From: Amphiduros pacificus
Lineage: Eukaryota > Annelida > Polychaeta > Phyllodocida > Hesionidae
Direction: 5' to 3'
Length of the DNA: 64,000 nucleotides
Assembly: GCA_949316495.1 (NCBI GenBank)
Contig: OX439002.1
Coordinates: 52,119,531-52,183,530, forward strand
The notes beneath the pieces were generated by a model. That model searched no databases. It had not been told where the DNA came from and saw only the letters and a program-made list of their open reading frames with translations. Positions 50,081 through 59,489 of the stretch are shown here, piece after piece (position 1 is the stretch's first letter; each line of letters starts with the position of its first letter). Position numbers and translations under genes: made by a program.

Positions 50081-53000
50081 ACAGGGACTGGTGAGTGTAG
50101 GAGATACTGATACAGGCCCTTGCTCCTGGCACACAGTGGTACAGAGACTGGTGAGTGTAGGAGATACTGATACAGGCCCCTGCTCCTGGCACACAGTGAT
50201 ACAGAGACTGGTGAGTGTAGGAGATACTGATACAGGCCCCTGCTCCCAGCACACAGTGGTACAGAGACTGGTGAGTGTAGGAGATACTGATACAGGCCCC
50301 TGCTCCTGGCACACAGTGGTACAGAGACTGGTGAGTGTAGGAGATACTGATACAGGCCCCTGCTCCCAGCACACAGTGGTACAGAGACTGGTGAGTGTAG
50401 GAGATACTGATACAGGCCCCTGCTCCTGGCGCACAGTGGTACAGAGACTGGTGAGTGTAGGAGATACTGATACAGGCCCCTGCTCCTGGCACACAGTGGT
50501 ACAGAGACTGGTGAGTGTAGGAGATACTGATACAGGCCCCTGCTCCTGGCACACAGTGGTACAGAGACTGGTGAGTGTAGGAGATACTGATACAGGCCCC
50601 TGCTCCTGGCGCACAGTGGTACAGAGACTGGTGAGTGTAGGAGATACTGATACAGGCCCCTGCTCCTGGCACACAGTGGTACAGAGACTGGTGAGTGTAG
50701 GAGATACTGATACAGGCCCCTGCTTCTAGCACACAGTGGTACAGAGGCTGGTGAGTGTAGGAGATACTGATACAGGCCCCTGCTCCTGGCACACAGTGGT
50801 ACAGAGACTGGTGAGTGTAGGAGATACTGATACAGGCCCCTGCTCCTGGCACACAGTGGTACAGAGACTGGTGAGTGTAGGAGATACTGATACAGGCCCC
50901 TGCTCCTGGCACACAGTGGTACAGAGACTGGTGAGTGTAGGAGATACTGATACAGGCCCCTGCTCCCAGCACACAGTGGTACAGAGACTGGTGACTGTAG
51001 GAGATACTGATACAGGCCCCTGCTCCTGGCACACAGTGGTACAGAGACTGGTGAGTGTAGGAGATACTGATACAGGCCCCTGCTCCCAGCACACAGTGGT
51101 ACAGAGACTGGTGAGTGTAGGAGATACTGATACAGGCCCCTGCTCCTGGCACACAGTGGTACAGAGACTGGTGACTGTAGGAGATACTGATACAGGCCCC
51201 TGCTCCCAGCACACAGTGGTACAGAGACTGGTGAGTGTAGGAGATACTGATACAGGCCCCTGCTCCTGGCACACAGTGGTACAGAGACTGGTGAGTGTAG
51301 GAGATACTGATACAGGCCCCTGCTCCTGGCACACAGTGGTACAGAGACTGGTGAGTGTAGGAGATACTGATACAGGCCCCTGCTCCTGGCGCACAGTGGT
51401 ACAGAGACTGGTGAGTGTAGGAGATACTGATACAGGCCCCTGCTCCTGGCACACAGTGGTACAGAGACTGGTGAGTGTAGGAGATACTGATACAGGCCCC
51501 TGCTTCTAGCACACAGTGGTACAGAGGCTGGTGAGTGTAGGAGATACTGATACAGGCCCCTGCTCCTGGCACACAGTGGTACAGAGACTGGTGAGTGTAG
51601 GAGATACTGATACAGGCCCCTGCTCCTGGCACACAGTGGTACAGAGACTGGTGAGTGTAGGAGATACTGATACAGGCCCCTGCTCCTGGCACACAGTGGT
51701 ACAGAGACTGGTGAGTGTAGGAGATACTGATACAGGCCCCTGCTCCCAGCACACAGTGGTACAGAGACTGGTGACTGTAGGAGATACTGATACAGGCCCC
51801 TGCTCCTGGCACACAGTGGTACAGAGACTGGTGAGTGTAGGAGATACTGATACAGGCCCCTGCTCCCAGCACACAGTGGTACAGAGACTGGTGAGTGTAG
51901 GAGATACTGATACAGGCCCCTGCTCCTGGCACACAGTGGTACAGAGACTGGTGACTGTAGGAGATACTGATACAGGCCCCTGCTCCCAGCACACAGTGGT
52001 ACAGAGACTGGTGAGTGTAGGAGATACTGATACAGGCCCTTGCTCCTGGCACACAGTGGTACAGAGGCTGGTGACTGTAGGAGATACTAATACAGGCCCC
52101 TGCTCCCAGCACACAGTGGTACAGAGACTGGTGACTGTAGGAGATACTGATACAGGCCCCTGCTCCTGGCACACAGTGGTATAGGGACTGGTGAGTGTAG
52201 GAGATACTGATACAGGCCCCTGCTCCTGGCACACAGTGGTACAGAGAGTGGTGAGTGTAGGAGATACTGATACAGGCCCCTGATCCCAGCACACAGTGGT
52301 ACAGAGACTGGTGAGTGTAGGAGATACTGATACAGGCCCCTGCTCCCGGCACACAGTGGTACAGAGACTGGTGAGTGTAGGAGATACTGATACAGGCCCC
52401 TGCTCCTAGCACACAGTGGTACAGGAACTGGTGAGTGTATGAGATACTGATACAGGCCCCTGCTCCCAGCACACAGTAGTACAGAGACTGGTGAGTGTAT
52501 GAGATACTAATACAGGCCCCTGCTCCCAGCACACAGTGGTACAGAGACTGGTGAGTGTAGGAGATACTGATACAGGCCCCTGCTCCCAGCACACAGTGGT
52601 ACAGAGACTGGTGAGTGTAGGAGATACTGATACAGGCCCCTGCTCCTGGCACACAGTGGTACAGAGACTGGTGAGTGTAGGAGATACTGATACAGGCCCC
52701 TGCTCCCGGCACACAGTGGTACAGAGACTGGTGAGTGTAGGAGATACTGATACAGGCCCCTGCTCCCGGCACACAGTGGTACAGAGACTGGTGAGTGTAG
52801 GAGATACTGATACAGGCCCCTGCTCCTGGCACACAGTGGTACAGAGAGTGGTGAGTGTAGGAGATACTGATACAGGCCCCTGCTCCTGGCACACAGTGGT
52901 ACAGAGACTGGTGAGTGTAGGAGATACTGATACAGGCCCCTGCTCCTGGCACACAGTGGTACAGAGACTGGTGAGTGTAGGAGATACTGATACAGGCCCC

Positions 53001-54115
53001 TGCTCCTAGCACACAGTGGTACAGAGACTGGTGAGTGTAGGAGATACTGATACAGGCCCCTGCTCCTGGCACACAGTGGTACAGGGACTGGTGAGTGTAG
53101 GAGATACTGATACAGGCCCCTGCTCCTGGCACACAGTGGTACAGAGACTGGTGACTGTAGGAGATACTGATACAGGCCCCTGCTCCTGGCACACAGTGGT
53201 ACAGAGGCTGGTGAGTGTAGGAGATACTGATACAGGCCCCTGCTCCTGGCACACAGTGGTACAGAGACTTGTGACTGTAGGAGATACTGATACAGGCCCC
53301 TGCTCCTGGCACACAGTGGTACAGAGACTGGTGACTATAGTAGATACTGATACAGGCCCCTGCTCCTGGCCCACAGTGGTACAGAGACTGGTGACTATAG
53401 TAGATACTGATACAGGCCCCTGCTCCTGGCACACAGTGGTACAGAGGCTGGTGACTATAGTAGATACTGATACAGGCCCCTGCTCCTGGCACACAGCAGT
53501 ATAGGGACTGGTGAGTGTAGGAGATACTGATACAGGCCCCTGCTCCTGGCACACAGTGGTACAGAGACTGGTGAGTGTAGGAGATACTGATACAGGCCCC
53601 TGCTCCTGGCACACAGTGGTACAGGGACTGGTGAGTGTAGGAGATACTGATACAGGCCCCTGCTCCCAGCACACAGTGGTACAGAGACTGGTGAGTGTAG
53701 GAGATACTGATACAGGCCCCTGCTCCCAGCACACAGTGGTACAGAGGCTGGTGACTGTAGGAGATACTGATACAGGCCCCTGCTCCTGGCACACAGTGGT
53801 ACAGAGGCTGGTGAGTGTAGGAGATACTGATACAGGCCCCTGCTCCTGGCACACAGTGGTACAGAGACTGGTGAGTGTAGGAGATACTGATACAGACCCC
53901 TGCTCCTGGCACACAGTGGTACAGAGACTGGTGAGTGTAGGAGATACTGATACAGGCCCCTGCTCCCAGCACACAGTGGTACAGAGACTGGTGAGTGTAG
54001 GAGATACTGATACAGGCCCGTGTTCCCGGCACACAGTGGTACAGAGACTGGTGAGTGTAGGAGATACTGATACAGGCCCCTGCTCCTGGCACACAGTGGT
54101 ACAGAGACTGGTGAG
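50081..54115. repeat. 60-bp satellite-like array, 67 copies
   Basis: 67 head-to-tail units with core GAGATACTGATACAGGCCCC, then TGCTCCTGGCACACAGTGGT, then ACAGAGACTGGTGAGTGTAG. Every unit is exactly 60 bp: the phase never slips in 4,035 bp. Variants are a small set of recurrent substitutions (CTGG/CCAG, GAGTG/GACTG, GAGACTG/GAGGCTG). A nine-unit block (50701-51240) recurs base-for-base at 51481-52020. The unit has no stop in one minus frame, giving a 1379-codon open frame of a 20-residue repeat (ISISYTHQSLYHCVPGAGAC-like). Most unit-to-unit differences would change residues, so I treat it as non-coding satellite. Each unit also holds CACAG...CTG|GTGAGT, a splice-site-like pair. Confidence 0.96.
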
Positions 54116-54718
54116 CCAATCTGCTGTATCTTCTGCTTTTGTGACATTCAGTTCTGCAATAAGTGGTCCACATTGCTGCACATTATCAACCATATGGTGG
54201 CATTTTTCATCCATGATCAAGTTTCAAACTCAATATTGGCCATTGCATTAGCAAGCCTTCACCATGCTACAGACAAAACAAAACATGCATTTTAATTAAA
54301 CCGGATTGGCTTTTTGTGTGCTCACTTCAAATAACTTTCAGTTTTAATGGTTTCATAAAGGGTGAGTTTTGCGGATGTTAGCTGCTCATCAAGTTTTACA
54401 GATTAATTTTGAAAAATCTGATCATGTAAACGTTGAAAATTTCAGGTTTCGCATTAGCATGATCTAATTTGAATTCAATGTAGGATGTCAGAAGTGCCAC
54501 GGGGAGGAGGATGGCCCCTCAGATTGCCACCATTATAGACAATAATAGCCTCACCCATTCCCACAAGTTGCTTAATTACATTCAGCAATTTACTATCGAA
54601 ATACTATCCACCCACCCACTAAAATGCTGCAAGCCTCTGGTAGCTCCGAAAATGGCACTCAGACTTCCTCTTGTCCATTGGTGGGTCGTTGGATTGTGAC
54701 ACATTTATAAAGGTGATG

Positions 54719-55085
54719 CCAGGACACATATTTGATTGTGATGCTCATTAACAAAGGTGACACAAAGACACATTTTGTTGAGACACACCTTCATAAAGAT
54801 GATACAAGGACACATTTTTAATTGTGATGCTCATTAACAAAGGTGATACAAGGACACATTTAATTGTGATGCTCATTAACAAAGATGATACAAGGACACA
54901 TTTTATTGTGACATTCATTAACAAAGGTGATACAAGGACACATTTTATTGTGACACTCATTAACAAAGGTGATACAGGGACACATTTTATTGTGACACTC
55001 ATTAACAAAGGTGATACAGGGACACATTTTATTGTGACACTCATTTGACACTCATTAACAAAGGTGATACAAGGATATATAATTG
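54719..55085. repeat. 42-bp minisatellite, about 8 copies
   Basis: The unit core is CTCATTAACAAAGGTGATAC followed by AAGGACACATTTTATTGTGA. The first units vary in length; the last four are near-identical 42-bp units. It begins about 600 bp after the 60-bp array. Confidence 0.9.
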
Positions 55086-57513
55086 TTTATTGTGACACTC
55101 TATCCCCTGTTTGCTATGAAAAAATATTTTGTCCTTTTAGCTTTTTATTAGAAATCAAACTGAATTATTAAGTTTAAGTATCAATGGAATGCAATAATAT
55201 AAAGTAAGACCCACAGTATATTTTATATTTTGTCAGCAAGCTCAGCTATGAAGAGGCAATTTGCAAATTTTATAAAGAGTTTCATTTTGCATGTGGAAAA
55301 CTTGAAAAGAAAATATGTGTGATTATGCATAAAGAATGACCGTGTATATCTGCCATGTCTACACAACTGCCGTATAAACATGGTGAACGTGAAGTTTAGC
55401 CGCGCATATTATTTGACCGGTCACGCTGTCCATATCATGTTTCACAGGAGACAACATGTCAGCGCATGGTATAACATGGCGTTGTGTGGTGGTAACAAAA
55501 TGCCTGCATGCAGTTTCTCTGGCTTCTGAGGGACACAGGCAATTTGCAGGTTTGAAGAGTGTAGGGTTACACATGCATATATACAGCGAGAGGTAAGACA
55601 GTTTGCATCATCTGTCCTTGCAACTGTCAGCTCATTATGGCGTGCATTAAGGTGCTAAACTCTCCCCATCCTTCCTGCTCATCTCCAACATCCTCCGATC
55701 ACCACCCATCCTCTCCTCGGTGTGGCAAGAAACAAATACTACACTTTGGTATACAATAAATCTGATAAATATCTTATATATAAGCAGGTATCTCTTGTGA
55801 TTCTTTAATCAAAATACTAGAAAAAAATCTAAATTACAGTTATAAACATATCTGAATTTCATGACTCAGTACATATCAATGTACATATTTCTTTAAATAC
55901 CTTCTACTTTGATTGAGTTTAAATTTCTATGGGGAAGAGACTCATCTCATTCTTGTCTCATCTTCAGTTTATACTCCTGTCCTACTCATTTAATCTCATA
56001 TTTGTTCCGCCTTTTAGAAATATCTGTACAATTATGAGTAAAACCAAAAAATGAAAATGTTGTGAATGGTTAAAATAATGTTATTATCAGATATCTGTTG
56101 AAAAGTTGCATGTCAGTTGAAAAAAAAAACTGACCACCCCACACAGAGCCATACAAATATTATCGCCTCGACTATCCATACTGCATCTTGAGGTATTTAA
56201 TGTAACCAAATGAAGGGGTGGGCAGAGCGACTCCATGGCAAGAATGAACTATTTTAACTTTACATGCTTTAAGACATTGTTCGTTTATCTGCCTTGACAT
56301 TTCAACATGGATTTGTTTTTAAATGCCCAAGTTTTGAGAGGAAAGGGTCCCACAAAAATAAAACCTGTAACATTTGATATGTTCTGGAAGATACCGGTAG
56401 GTTATGATGTAATTTTGTTGGAGTGTCACACACCTGGTCAAATATCTATTTGAATTGCCCATTTGGTTTTTAAAAAGAATATAAAAGAGATAGAATATGT
56501 TTTCTTTTGAAAGGTATTGAAAGAAGTGGAGGATTTTATTCTTTGGTATAAAGGGGTGCAGCACTCTGTGATAGTTCCAACATTGGCACCTCTAAGCTCT
56601 GGAATAATTGCAGAAGATGAGTTAGTCATGTGATGAACAAACACAAACGGTTCACGATCAGGAAGTTACATAGGCAGTGAGCAAGCCGCCCTGAATACAA
56701 ACTAACTCACAACAATCAGCAAGACAACAAATATGCTCAGCTCTCATTCACACAGCGCTGTGTCGCGAATTAAACACCATTGTCTTATCAGCTCGCACAG
56801 ACAGGATGAAAATTAGACCAATAAGATAATGTGTCTAAGATGCAAATGTGTAGAAAAGAATTGAAATACTTCTACGCTTTACGTGGGTTACTCTCCAGCC
56901 TGAATCATCACAGACGTTGAATGGGTATCCACGACAATAGAACTCCTAGGGCAAAGGAAACTGTGTGTTATCCACTTTTTTTGTCATGATAAGACAAGTT
57001 TTAATAGCTGTCCAAATTCTCCATGCATTGATGCACTTAAATTGCCCGTTTGGTGAAAATGATATTTTGAGAAATTAAAAAGAAAATCGTTATTTTCTAA
57101 ATTGGGAAAAACATTTTGGGAATGTAAATATGTTTGAACGGTTTTATATCATTTAGCAAGCTGTAATAGCGTCTGAAGCATTATGGAAGCGTGTAATTTG
57201 TTGTAATTTTCGCAATGAATGAAAGGATCAATTTGTAATTTCCGGCGATCAGTTCTCTGCAGACTGTTGAGATTCAAGGTTTTTGACCATTAATCACAGC
57301 CTAAATAGTTATGTCAAAATGTTGGAAATAAAAAAAACCTAAAAGAAATCATAATGAAATGTGGAGCAAGCACATGCAGTTGAAGGGATTGCTGTTAATT
57401 TTGACTTGTAATTCATTTCAAACGATGAAATATAACGTCTGTGCCTTGCCTTTATTGTTCCATCGTCACCGTTTGAAATGCCTCTTGATTTATGGGAATA
57501 TTCTTAATTGCAG

Positions 57514-57571
57514 TTGAACAGAAAATTAATCGAAGCTGTGAACATAACTGGAAGCAACAATGTGATACAAG
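57514..57571 (+). CDS. SDR42E1: SDR42E1-like, coding exon 3
   Basis: This 58-nt exon encodes LNRKLIEAVNITGSNNVIQ plus one base of the next codon, matching vertebrate LNRNLIKEVNVRGTDNILQ position by position. The N-(V/I)-x-G-(T/S) motif is the helix-4 asparagine region of extended SDRs. The acceptor is TTAATTGCAG|TTG and the donor CAAG|GTGAGT; the downstream junction is phase 1, completing a GCG alanine codon with exon 4. Confidence 0.92.
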
Positions 57572-58031
57572 GTGAGTGATTAACATATCTTTTCTCATTC
57601 CCAAATAGAGCCTCTTTTTTGATTCGTGCTCCGTTTTTTTTCAAAATTGAACGATTGAGACAAAATTGTTTTTATCACTTTTTCATAATATTGTACTCAG
57701 TAACTTATTGTGTCAATTATAGAATTACACGACATTGGATTATATTACCTCATTTACCAAAAAAAAAAAAAATATATACAAGCTGTCTGTATTAAGGAGC
57801 TTAAGCTAATCCAATCAAATAACACAAACATTTAAAATAAGATTTAAACTTTAAAATCAAGGCAGGATTGTTATACAAGACAGAAAAGACCATAGATCCA
57901 GAATATGTTGTGTATCATTCATATACATGATTTGTTTTTAATGATAGACCAATTACAAAAATAAGTGTCTTAAATAATTTATGTTTGGTAAAGTTTTATA
58001 GAAAAGAATTGTTATTGTGATACAATTTCAG
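57572..58031 (+). other. Intron 3 of the SDR42E1-like gene
   Basis: A 460-bp phase-1 intron, donor GTGAGT and acceptor ACAATTTCAG, AT-rich with a 13-A run near 57760. Nothing else is seen in it. Confidence 0.85.
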
Positions 58032-58147
58032 CGTGTCTGAAGAATGGCGTAAAGCGCCTTGTGTATACCAGCACATTCAATGTGGTTTTTGGTGGGCAAG
58101 AAATCCAGAATGGAGATGAGTCCCTTCCCTATTTCCCCACAGATAAG
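58032..58147 (+). CDS. SDR42E1: SDR42E1-like, coding exon 4 (catalytic serine region)
   Basis: This 116-nt exon encodes (A)CLKNGVKRLVYTSTFNVV...NGDESLPYFPTDK. VYTSTFNV(V/I)FGG is the beta-5 strand with the catalytic-site serine/threonine of extended SDRs, and NGDESLPY is a near-invariant SDR42E block. The acceptor is ACAATTTCAG|CG and the donor AAG|GTAAGC. The last 37 nt of the exon (58111-58147) together with the first 15 nt of the intron are the seed of the 52-bp tandem array that follows. Because the encoded residues match the family, this first copy is the ancestral, functional one. Reading on past the donor gives VSRNEW then a stop, so use of any later donor would truncate the protein. 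Confidence 0.93.
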
Positions 58148-59109
58148 GTAAGCCGCAATGAGTGGTGATGAGTCCCTTCCCTACTTTCCCACAGATAAGG
58201 TAAGTCGCAATGAGTGGTGATGAGTCCCTTCCCTACTTCCCCACAGATAAGGTAAGCTGCAATGAGTGGAGATGAGTCCCTTCCCTACTTCCCCACAGAT
58301 AAGGTAAGCTGCAGTGAGTGGTGATGAGTCCCTTCCCTACTTCCCCACAGATAAGGTAAGCTGCAATGAGTGGAGATGAGTCCCTTCCCTACTTCCCCAC
58401 AGATAAGGTAAGCTGCAGTGAGTGGTGATGAGTCCCTTCCCTACTTCCCCACAGATAAGGTAAGCTGCAGTGAGTGGAGATGAGTCCCTTCCCTACTTCC
58501 CCACAGATAAGGTAAGCCGCAATGAGTGGTGATGAGTCCCTTCCCTACTTCCCCACAGATAAGGTAAGCTGCAGTGAGTTGTGATGAGTCCCTTCCCTAC
58601 TTCCCCACAGATAAGGTAAGCTGCAATGAGTGGAGATGAGTCCCTTCCCTACTTCCCCACAGATAAGGTAAGCTGCAATGAGTGGAGATGAGTCCCTTCC
58701 CTACTTCCCCACAGATAAGGTAAGCTGCAGTGAGTGGTGATGAGTCCCTTCCCTACTTCCCCACAGATAAGGTAAGCTGCAGTGAGTGGTGATGAGTCCC
58801 TTCCCTACTTCCCCACAGATAAGGTAAGCTGTAATGAGTGGTGATGAGTCCCTTTACTACTTCCCCACAGATAAGGTAAGCTGCAATGAGTTGTGATGAG
58901 TCCCTTCCCTACTTCCCCACAGATAAGGTAAGCTGTAATGAGTGGTGATGAGTCCCTTTACTACTTCCCCACAGATAAGGTAAGATGCAATGAGTGGTGA
59001 TGAGTCCCTTCCCTACTTCCCCACAGATAAGGTAAGCTGCAGTGAGTGGTGATGAGTCCCTTCCCTACTTCCCCACAGATAAGGTAAGCTGCAGTGAGTT
59101 GTGATGAGT
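58111..59109 (+). repeat. 52-bp array made from the exon 4/intron 4 junction, 19 donor copies
   Basis: The unit is the last 37 nt of exon 4 (from TGGAGATGAGTCCCTTCC to ACAGATAAG) plus the first 15 nt of intron 4 (GTAAGCYGCAATGAG). Donor AAG|GTAAGC recurs at 58148 and every 52 bp to 59084, 19 in all. The exon-proper copy has CTATTTCCCC while array copies have CTACTTCCCC or CTACTTTCCC, so the array has been homogenised apart from its source. Each unit also has a pyrimidine-rich stretch ending CCCCACAG five bases before its donor, like a 3' splice site. The exon part is coding only in the first copy. Confidence 0.95.
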
Positions 59110-59330
59110 TTCTATCAAATAAAAGCTATCACAACAAAATAATTAGTTTAAAGCTTTAGATAATGTAAATCCAAGAATCCTTAGTTCAAATATCCTAGAT
59201 TTGTTTTATCCATCAATCTAAAAAAGATTCTGAATTTATGAGTTAAATTATAAATTAACTGCTCTAAATTTCATTAAAATCAACATTAAATGTATTTTGT
59301 TATTTTATTGAAGAAAATGAATATTTTCAG
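58148..59330 (+). other. Intron 4 of the SDR42E1-like gene
   Basis: A 1,183-bp phase-0 intron, donor GTAAGC, acceptor ATATTTTCAG. About 960 bp of it is the junction-derived 52-bp array; the remaining 220 bp is plain AT-rich intron. Confidence 0.85.
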
Positions 59331-59489
59331 CATCCTGACCATTACTCAGCAACCAAATGTACAGCAGAAAAGATGATCCTGAAAGCTAGCGGTTCCCAAA
59401 CGGAGACGGGAGGAAGTTTGCATAGCTGTGCTCTCAGGCTGGCCGGTGTCTACGGGCCGGGGGAACAGAGACACCTTCCCAGGATTGTG
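59331..59489 (+). CDS. SDR42E1: SDR42E1-like, coding exon 5 (YxxxK)
   Basis: This encodes 53 residues, HPDHYSATKCTAEK...CALRLAGVYGPGEQRHLPRIV. YSATK is the catalytic YxxxK of the SDR superfamily (vertebrate HPDHYSRTK). ALR(L/P)AG(V/I)YGPGEQRHLPRI is the conserved block after it, which shapes the cofactor and substrate pocket. The acceptor is ATATTTTCAG|CAT and the donor GTG|GTGAGT, both phase 0. The next expected block (YIEKGLFKFVYGD-like in vertebrates) was looked for in the remaining 4.5 kb and not found, so the gene runs off the window. Confidence 0.93.

Larger units (their letters stand above)
18046..57513 (+). other. Intron 2 of the SDR42E1-like gene (39.5 kb)
   Basis: The donor is GTATGT and the acceptor TTAATTGCAG. 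About 38% of this intron is tandem array (listed separately), plus a pearl-like element. I found no nested protein gene on either strand. Unassigned stretches with nothing recognised: 18046-18483, 19168-19471, 20261-22816 (holding one hairpin and a TA run near 22160), 26171-28738, 30615-30878, 32039-32394, 33112-37068, 37301-39605, 40532-41680, 41936-42865 (with a tRNA relic), 43769-47714, 47900-49129, 49356-50080, 54116-54718 and 55086-57513. Confidence 0.85.
4675..59489 (+). other. SDR42E1: SDR42E1-like gene (partial; five coding exons)
   Basis: Gene-level entry. Five exons on the plus strand join in frame to about 201 residues that align from start to end with the N-terminal half of vertebrate SDR42E1 as I remember it. 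SDR42E proteins are extended short-chain dehydrogenases/reductases (NAD(P)-dependent, 3-beta-HSD/epimerase-like fold, usually about 390 residues with C-terminal membrane segments). They are linked in vertebrates to sterol/vitamin D metabolism; the substrate in this organism is unknown. Intron phases are 0, 0, 1, 0, and 0 at the last donor seen. The missing half (starting after PRIV) is not found before the window end and should lie to the right. The main oddities are a 39.5-kb intron 2 full of minisatellites and a tandem array made from the exon 4 donor junction. A vertebrate SDR42E1/SDR42E2 split cannot be resolved, so the symbol means the family. Confidence 0.9.

Noticed and set aside
50081-54115. 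Centromeric or telomeric satellite
   Set aside because: No telomere motif is present, and the array is only 4 kb and lies inside an intron of a conserved gene.
50034-54173. 1379-codon minus-strand open frame with a 20-residue repeat, plus long open frames in other phases on both strands
   Set aside because: It is created by a 60-bp unit without stops. Several other frames are also open for hundreds of codons, unit differences are mostly residue-changing, and there is no promoter, splice or family support.
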